Assembly (NCBI GenBank): GCA_949297215.1
Contig: CASFRV010000014.1
Span: 1 to 47,848, forward strand
Length of the DNA: 47,848 nucleotides
Source of the DNA: an uncultured Bacteroidales bacterium
GTDB taxonomy: Bacteria > Bacteroidota > Bacteroidia > Bacteroidales > Bacteroidaceae
Direction: 5' to 3'
The notes beneath the pieces were generated by a model. It did not search any database and was not told the DNA's origin. It saw nothing but the letters and a program-made list of their open reading frames with translations. This document shows positions 43,409-47,848 of the stretch, in pieces (position 1 is the stretch's first letter; the number at the start of each line of letters is the position of its first letter). Made by a program: the position numbers and the translations under genes.

Positions 43409-44188
43409 ATGGAAAACGACGTGCTCAGCTTCGAGGCCCTTGCCACGGGCTATGGCAGCGGCCGCCGGCGCCGCGTGGTGTCGGCGGGGCTGACGGGCGT
43501 GCTGCCGCGCGGCTCCGTGACGTGCCTGGTGGGTGTGAACGGAGCCGGCAAGAGCACGCTGCTGCGCACGCTGGCGGGCTTGCAGCGTCCGCTGGGCGGG
43601 CGCGTGGTGTGGCTGGGGCGCGACATGGCGGCCTATGCGCCGCGCGAGCTGGCGCGTACGGTGGCAGTCGTGCTCACCGGGCGCCCCGAGACGGCCTGGC
43701 TCACGGCGGCCGAGGCGGTGGCCACGGGGCGCATGCCCTACACGCCGATGACGGGCCGCCTGGCCCCGGCCGACCGCGAGGCCGTGGCCCGCAGCATGGC
43801 CGCCGTGGGGGCCGGGGGGCTGGCCGGGCGGCAGCTGGCCTCGCTGAGCGACGGCGAGAGCCAGCGCGTCATGATAGCCCGCGCCCTGGCGCAGGACACG
43901 CCCGCCATCCTGCTCGACGAGCCCGCGGCCTTTCTCGACCTGCCGTCGAAGGCCGAGCTCATGGCCCTCGTGCGCCGCCTGGCCCGCGACGGGGGCAAGA
44001 CGCTGCTGCTCTCCACGCACGACGTGGAGTGGGCCCTGCGCTGTGCCGACTACCTGTGGCTGCTCACGCCCGGCGCCCTGCTCACGGGTACGCCCCGCGA
44101 GCTGGCGGCCGACGGTAGCATCGCGCGCCTCTTTGCGGCCCGGGGCCTGACGTTCGACGCCTCCGCGCTCCGCTTCGTCTATGCCTGA
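43409..44188 (+). CDS. Orphan ABC transporter ATPase, FecE/BtuD-like
   Basis: A 259-aa ATPase of the iron-siderophore/cobalamin importer class. Walker A is GVNGAGKST (residues 42-50), the signature is LSDGESQRV, Walker B is AILLDEPAAFLDL, and the H-loop is LLSTHDVEW. Extra features typical of FecE/FhuC are YAPRELARTVAVVLTGRPET and YTPMTGRLAPADREAV. It would drive uptake through a FecCD/BtuC-type permease, but no permease or binding-protein gene is next to it. On the left are repeats and clpB, on the right topB. I placed the start at 43409 because the upstream frame is repeat sequence and MENDVLSFEALATGYG fits the family start. Confidence 0.88.
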   Translation: MENDVLSFEALATGYGSGRRRRVVSAGLTGVLPRGSVTCLVGVNGAGKSTLLRTLAGLQRPLGGRVVWLGRDMAAYAPRELARTVAVVLTGRPETAWLTAAEAVATGRMPYTPMTGRLAPADREAVARSMAAVGAGGLAGRQLASLSDGESQRVMIARALAQDTPAILLDEPAAFLDLPSKAELMALVRRLARDGGKTLLLSTHDVEWALRCADYLWLLTPGALLTGTPRELAADGSIARLFAARGLTFDASALRFVYA

Positions 44189-44235
44189 CGGCCGGCGGGG
44201 CGTGCCATCCTTGACACACGAAAGAAACGTAACGA

Positions 44236-46353
44236 ATGATAGTCTGTATTGCAGAAAAGCCCAGCGTGGCCCGCGACATTGCCCACGTGCTGGGCGCCAC
44301 GACGAGCCGCGAGGGATATATCGAGGGGAACGGCTACCAGGTGACGTGGACCTTCGGCCACCTGTGTGAGCTGAAATATCCCGAAGACTACACGCCCCTG
44401 TGGAAGCAGTGGAACCTGGGCGCGCTGCCCATGGTGCCGCCGCGCTTCGGCATCCGCCTGAAGGACGACCGCGGCGTCGAGCGGCAGTTTGCCGTCATAC
44501 AGCGCCTCATGCAGGCCGCCGACCGCATCATCAACTGTGGCGATGCCGGCCAGGAGGGCGAGCTCATACAGCGGTGGGTCATGCAGAAAGCCGGGGCGCG
44601 TTGCCCCGTGGACCGGCTGTGGATATCGTCGCTCACCGAAGAGGCCATACGCGAGGGCTTTGCCCACCTGCGCCCGCAGGACGACTACCGGCCGCTCTAC
44701 GAGGCAGGTCTCTGCCGCGCCATCGGCGACTGGCTGCTCGGAATGAACGCCACGCGCCTCTACACCTTGAAGTATGGCCGCCGCGAACGCGGGGCGCAGC
44801 CCCTCTCCATCGGGCGCGTGCAGACGCCCACGCTGGCCCTCATCGTGAGGCGCCAGCAGGAGATTGAAAACTTCCACCCCGAACCCTACTGGGTGCTCTC
44901 CACCCTCTATCGCGACACGACCTTTACGGCCGAGACGGGCCAGCCCGGCGACGACGCGCCCGATGAGGCCGCTGCACCCGCCGACGCCACGAAGGAAAAG
45001 GCCGCCGCCGCGCTGCGCCGCGGCTTTGCCACCGAGGAGGAGGGGCGCGAGGCCCTGCGGCGCATCGAGGGTAAGCCCTTCTGCGTGACGGACGTGGCGC
45101 GCAAGAACGGCACCGAGGCGCCGCCGCGGCTCTTCGACCTGACGTCGCTGCAAGTGGAGTGTAACAAAAAACTGGGCTATTCGGCCGAGCGCACCCTGGC
45201 GCTCATCCAGAGCCTGTACGAAAAAAAAGTGACAACCTATCCGCGCGTCGACACGACGTATCTGAGCGACGACATCTATGCCAAGTGTCCCGCCATCCTG
45301 CGGGGCCTGCGCGAGCGCTACGACGCCCTGCTCGAACCGCTGCGGGGCCGTCCGCTGAGGAAGAGCAAGAAGGTGTTCGACTCGTCGAAGGTGACCGACC
45401 ACCACGCCATCATACCCACAGGCGTGCCGCCGCGGGCCCTCACGGCCGAGGAGCAGAGCGTCTTCGACCTCGTGGCGCGGCGCTTCATAGCCGCCTTCTA
45501 TGCCGACTGCCGCTTCTCCTCGACCACCGTGCGCGGCGAGGTGGAGGGCGTGCCGTTCAAAGCCACGGGGCGGCAAATCATTGAGCCGGGCTGGCGCACG
45601 GTGTTTGCCGGGACGGCGACGGCCACCGACGACGAGGCCGACGAGGCACGCCAGGAGCGCACGCTGCCCGCCTTCGTAAAGGGCGAAAGCGGGCCCCACG
45701 AGCCCCGCTTGGCACAGAAAATGACGCAGCCGCCCAAGCCCTACACCGAGGCCTCGCTCCTGCGCGCCATGGAAACGGCGGGGCGCACCGTCGACAGCGA
45801 AGAGCTGCGCGAGGCGCTCAAGGAGAACGGCATCGGCCGCCCCTCCACGCGGGCCGCCATCATCGAGACGCTCTTCCGCCGCGGCTACATACGTCGCCAG
45901 CGCAAAACGCTCTATGCCACGCCCACCGGCGTGGAGCTCATCGGCATCATACGCAACGACCTGCTCAAAAGCGCCGAGCTCACGGGCATCTGGGAGCGCA
46001 AGCTGCGCGGCATCGAGCACGGCACGTACGGCGCCGCCGCCTTCATCGGCGAGCTCAAAGAGATGGTCGGGGGCATCGTGCGCGACGTCCTGTCCGACAA
46101 CACGGGCCGCCACGTGGCTGCCGCCACGGCGCCGGCGCCCGCCGCCAAGGCCGGGGCCAAAGCCGCCGCCGATGCCCCGGCCGGCGCAGCTGCGGCCGAG
46201 AAACCGCGGCGCAAAATAGTGCGCGCCGGCAGCCCCTGCCCCCTCTGCGGCCAGGGCAAGGTGATCAAAGGCAAAACAGCCTACGGCTGCTCCCGCTGGA
46301 AGGAGGGATGCACCTTCCGCAAACCGTTCAAGGGGAGCAAGGAGCAGACGTGA
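44236..46353 (+). CDS. topB: DNA topoisomerase III (TopB, type IA)
   Basis: A 705-aa type IA topoisomerase that decatenates DNA during replication and recombination. The TOPRIM domain starts MIVCIAEKPSVARDIAHVLG and has acidic metal ligands in NCGDAGQEGELIQRW. SIGRVQTPTLALIVRR and LFDLTSLQVECNKKLGYSAE are family blocks. The catalytic tyrosine is Tyr335 in KVTTYPRVDTTYLSDD. GIGRPSTRAAIIETLFRRGY and an Ala-rich linker (about 625-655) lead to a C-terminal zinc finger (CPLCGQGKVIKGKTAYGC then SRWKEGC). The ATG is 47 bp after the FecE-like gene. The length is normal for chromosomal TopB of this group. Confidence 0.95.
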   Translation: MIVCIAEKPSVARDIAHVLGATTSREGYIEGNGYQVTWTFGHLCELKYPEDYTPLWKQWNLGALPMVPPRFGIRLKDDRGVERQFAVIQRLMQAADRIINCGDAGQEGELIQRWVMQKAGARCPVDRLWISSLTEEAIREGFAHLRPQDDYRPLYEAGLCRAIGDWLLGMNATRLYTLKYGRRERGAQPLSIGRVQTPTLALIVRRQQEIENFHPEPYWVLSTLYRDTTFTAETGQPGDDAPDEAAAPADATKEKAAAALRRGFATEEEGREALRRIEGKPFCVTDVARKNGTEAPPRLFDLTSLQVECNKKLGYSAERTLALIQSLYEKKVTTYPRVDTTYLSDDIYAKCPAILRGLRERYDALLEPLRGRPLRKSKKVFDSSKVTDHHAIIPTGVPPRALTAEEQSVFDLVARRFIAAFYADCRFSSTTVRGEVEGVPFKATGRQIIEPGWRTVFAGTATATDDEADEARQERTLPAFVKGESGPHEPRLAQKMTQPPKPYTEASLLRAMETAGRTVDSEELREALKENGIGRPSTRAAIIETLFRRGYIRRQRKTLYATPTGVELIGIIRNDLLKSAELTGIWERKLRGIEHGTYGAAAFIGELKEMVGGIVRDVLSDNTGRHVAAATAPAPAAKAGAKAAADAPAGAAAAEKPRRKIVRAGSPCPLCGQGKVIKGKTAYGCSRWKEGCTFRKPFKGSKEQT

Positions 46354-46402
46354 TGCGCATTTGTGACAAAAGTCGTGCTGCGACGGCGGACGTCCCGCGC
46401 CG

Positions 46403-46747
46403 TCAGGCCGACGGACGGCGGGCCGCAGGCGCCCCGCCGCGGGCAAAAAGCTCGCGCAGCAGATGGCCCACAGCCGCGGCGGGATGGAAAAAGAGTATCC
46501 GCGGGCCCGCCCACCGCATGATGCGCCGTATCTGCTCCCGCTCCTCGCGGCGATAGCAATGGACGCGGCATTTCCTGCACGTAGATTTGGCCCCGCCAAA
46601 CGGGCAACGGTCGAGCCGTTGCCGCGCATAGGCCAAAAGCCCCGCACAACTGCTGCACAGCTCGCGGTTGCCCTCCTTGTGCCGGCAGTACAGCCGTATC
46701 ATCAGCTCAACCACCCTCTTTTCTCCCTCAATGCGGTCCCTCGCCAT
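46403..46747 (-). CDS. YgbA/nitrous-oxide-stimulated-promoter family protein
   Basis: This 114-aa protein belongs to the YgbA_NO family, which is linked to nitrosative stress in enterobacteria. The body has EGEKRVVELMIRLYCRHKEG, ELCSSCAGLLAYARQRLDRC, PFGGAKSTCRKCRVHCYRRE and REQIRRIMRWAGPRILFFHP. These show the conserved Cys pairs expected for iron or zinc binding and the helical C terminus. The frame extends upstream, but the promoter lies at 46791-46798 and the ATG at 46747 gives the family start. It is a single gene, convergent with topB across 49 bp, and the biochemical function is unknown. Confidence 0.85.
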   Translation of the reverse strand: MARDRIEGEKRVVELMIRLYCRHKEGNRELCSSCAGLLAYARQRLDRCPFGGAKSTCRKCRVHCYRREEREQIRRIMRWAGPRILFFHPAAAVGHLLRELFARGGAPAARRPSA

Positions 46748-46790
46748 AAAAGTATGCAATGTAAAAAGCCCCAGAACGCCCGGACGCGTG

Positions 46791-46798
46791 CAAAGATA
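46791..46798 (-). promoter_or_regulatory. -7 element (TATCTTTG) for the ygbA-like gene
   Basis: Minus-strand perfect match, 44 bp upstream of the start codon. Confidence 0.65.
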
Positions 46799-46940
46799 GG
46801 ACATTCCGCCCCAACCCCGTGATTGTTACTCGAATCTATTCGTTATCTATGTGCTAAATAGCGCTACCCAACCTGGTTGAGCAAGTCAATTCACGCAAAC
46901 CCCGTGCATCATTCGGAAATCAATTGAAGATTAAAAAGAA

Positions 46941-46982
46941 AAGGTCACTTCTTCCCATTTTTATGAGGCAAGAAGTGACCTT
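46941..46982. terminator. Terminator in the AT-rich tract
   Basis: A perfect 13-bp stem (AAGGTCACTTCTT with AAGAAGTGACCTT), flanked by A-rich and T-rich runs. No complete gene is seen directly beside it, so it may be left from a lost or disrupted gene. Confidence 0.7.
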
Positions 46983-47418
46983 ACGTTCTTTCTTTTTATT
47001 TTTTATCTATTTGCCGATGCAGTATACCGAATAACCTGAATGTGAAAGAGTTGCGTTTTAAACGGTAGAAAAGCCTTTTCTCGCTTGTTTTTCAGGCCAA
47101 AAACCGTCCGTTTTGCCGCACTTTTCACTTGAATCAGAACCAATGGGAAAACTCCATTTTCCCGTCCGAAGTCCACCTGTTTTCTATCCGTTGCGAAGGT
47201 ACGAAAATAAGTAGAATTTTCACCAACTGATGTCAACTAAAAACAAGATGCAGTCACGAAGATTTTGCAGCCAAAAGAAAAAACAGGCTGTATCATTGGT
47301 AGACTTCGGCAAATCGGCTGGTCTGTTTGGCGGAGCCATCTCTTTTCTTCCCTTAGTTCTGACTTTACTTTAATTGGCGTATATATGAATACAGGGATAA
47401 AGTAAAGGTGCTGATTTC

Positions 47419-47466
47419 ATGGAAAAGTGTAGATTTTAAGCCTCAATTTTGATGGAAAAGTGTAGA
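47419..47466 (+). repeat. Direct repeats ATGGAAAAGTGTAGA, 33 bp apart
   Basis: Two identical 15-bp copies at 47419-47433 and 47452-47466. The arrangement resembles multiple binding sites at the end of some transposons (for example IS21-like ends), but no transposase is present. Confidence 0.5.
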
Positions 47467-47539
47467 ACCGATTAAATACCATATCTTCTATTCTTGCGAT
47501 TTTTCACCTATAATACATCATTAAATAGATAAAAAGTAG

Positions 47540-47547
47540 TATATTTG
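47540..47547 (+). promoter_or_regulatory. -7 element (TATATTTG) for the HipB-like gene
   Basis: A perfect TAnnTTTG, 22 bp upstream of the start codon at 47570. Confidence 0.6.
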
Positions 47548-47569
47548 CATATTATATGATATATTGAAT

Positions 47570-47848
47570 ATGGCGAAGAATACAATGGGCACCAAGTTGC
47601 CAAGAAAACTGGAGCAGAAGATGCAGATAGTGGGTGAGCAGATCAAACTGGCTAGACTGCGCAGGAATCTCAGCATAGCTCAGGTTGCCGAACGCGCAAC
47701 CTGCTCACCGCTTACGGTTGGCCGGATTGAAAAGGGAGCACCTACAGTGGCTATCGGCATTTATCTCAGAGTTCTCTATGCGCTTCAACTGGATGATGAT
47801 ATACTTCTGCTTGCCAAAGAAGACGCGATGGGAAAGGCTTTACAGGAT
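47570..47848 (+). CDS. XRE-family HTH regulator, HipB-like, partial
   Basis: 93 codons are in the window and the frame is open at the right edge. The protein starts MAKNTMGTKLPRKLEQKMQI and carries an HTH_XRE domain (GEQIKLARLRRNLSIAQVAE, ERATCSPLTVGRIEKGAPTV, AIGIYLRVLYALQLDDDILL). The motif pattern and the tail AKEDAMGKALQD match HipB-like antitoxins that precede hipA-like kinase toxin genes in Bacteroidetes. The DNA is AT-rich compared with the rest of the window, which supports acquisition with a mobile region. The hipA partner, if present, lies beyond the right end. Confidence 0.75.
   Translation, partial: MAKNTMGTKLPRKLEQKMQIVGEQIKLARLRRNLSIAQVAERATCSPLTVGRIEKGAPTVAIGIYLRVLYALQLDDDILLLAKEDAMGKALQD

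Larger units (their letters stand above)
46799..47539. other. AT-rich tract, probable edge of a horizontally acquired region
   Basis: Composition drops sharply from the GC-rich norm. Apart from the hairpin at 46941-46982 and the ATGGAAAAGTGTAGA repeats at 47419 and 47452, I see no firm gene. One minus-strand frame of 77 codons (47003-47236) has no ATG start context or family resemblance. Confidence 0.5.

Noticed and set aside
45220-45229. A8 tract in topB as a slippage site
   Set aside because: It encodes EKKV in a normal place before the catalytic tyrosine. The gene is essential-type and intact.
46810-46880. tRNA-like sequence (CTCGAATC motif) at the island edge
   Set aside because: No acceptor stem, D-arm or anticodon arm can be folded. 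It is not a tRNA or a recognisable attachment site.
47003-47236. A 77-codon minus-strand frame in the AT-rich tract
   Set aside because: It has no ribosome site, promoter or family resemblance, and chance frames are likely in this composition.

Overview
The window looks like chromosomal DNA from a high-GC member of the Bacteroidales. The lineage call rests on the many TAnnTTTG-type -7 promoter elements a short distance upstream of genes, the type IX secretion genes porX and porT, Bacteroidetes-style lipoprotein signals followed by acidic residues, and the phosphate-selective porin and PiT transporter pair. Most of the window is GC-rich housekeeping and envelope sequence. A lower-GC AAA ATPase gene (3060-4184), a lower-GC surface-lipoprotein cassette (about 14.4-19.2 kb) and a clearly AT-rich right edge (about 46.8-47.85 kb) stand out as different.

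Layout: end of priA; sulfate activation genes cysD and cysN, then an inserted ATPase gene and a sulfotransferase (1-5.7 kb); a histidine acid phosphatase and porX (5.9-8.8 kb); a leftward frr-rsgA-nfeD operon (9.0-11.1 kb); 1.6 kb of palindromic repeats; a leucine-rich-repeat secreted protein (12.7-14.0 kb); a 4.75 kb segment with two lipoprotein genes, bounded by 13-bp inverted repeats (14.44-19.19 kb); queA and a NUDIX hydrolase (19.5-21.2 kb); a secreted hypothetical and ndk (21.3-22.6 kb); a zinc-type P-type ATPase with a Fur-family regulator (22.9-25.4 kb); a leftward glutaredoxin-thioredoxin-small protein-tag cluster (25.5-26.9 kb); ferredoxin, porT and a B3/B4-domain protein (27.9-29.8 kb); an MFS exporter (30.5-31.7 kb); a phosphate regulon with porin, PiT transporter and a divergent PhoB/PhoR-like pair (31.9-37.9 kb); a BACON/propeller lipoprotein; clpB (39.9-42.5 kb); another repeat cluster; an orphan FecE-like ATPase, topB and a YgbA-family gene (43.4-46.75 kb); and finally an AT-rich tract with a HipB-like regulator running off the window.

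The most striking observation is that an AraC-type regulator gene is cut in two. The first 38 codons lie at 14339-14452 on the plus strand behind a good promoter. The remaining codons lie at 18854-19189 on the minus strand. Both halves share the 13-bp sequence AATAGTCGGGACG, in inverted orientation and in the same reading frame, at the turn of the first helix-turn-helix. Inverting the 4.75 kb between them would rebuild an intact 145-aa regulator. It would also place that regulator and two lipoprotein genes (a 1114-aa coiled-coil surface protein and a 200-aa lipocalin-like protein) in one operon behind the promoter. The window therefore probably captures the OFF state of a phase-variable surface operon. 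No recombinase gene is visible here.

Other points: a textbook 7-4-7-4-7 Pho box lies between the phosphate porter genes and the PhoB-like gene; twin TGCAAC-N3-GTTGCA palindromes lie upstream of the zinc ATPase/Fur operon; and a mosaic of short palindromic repeats recurs at 11.3-12.7, 14.6, 29.8-30.3 and 42.6-43.3 kb, with the 11.5-12.7 and 42.6-43.3 kb blocks colinear but inverted relative to each other.
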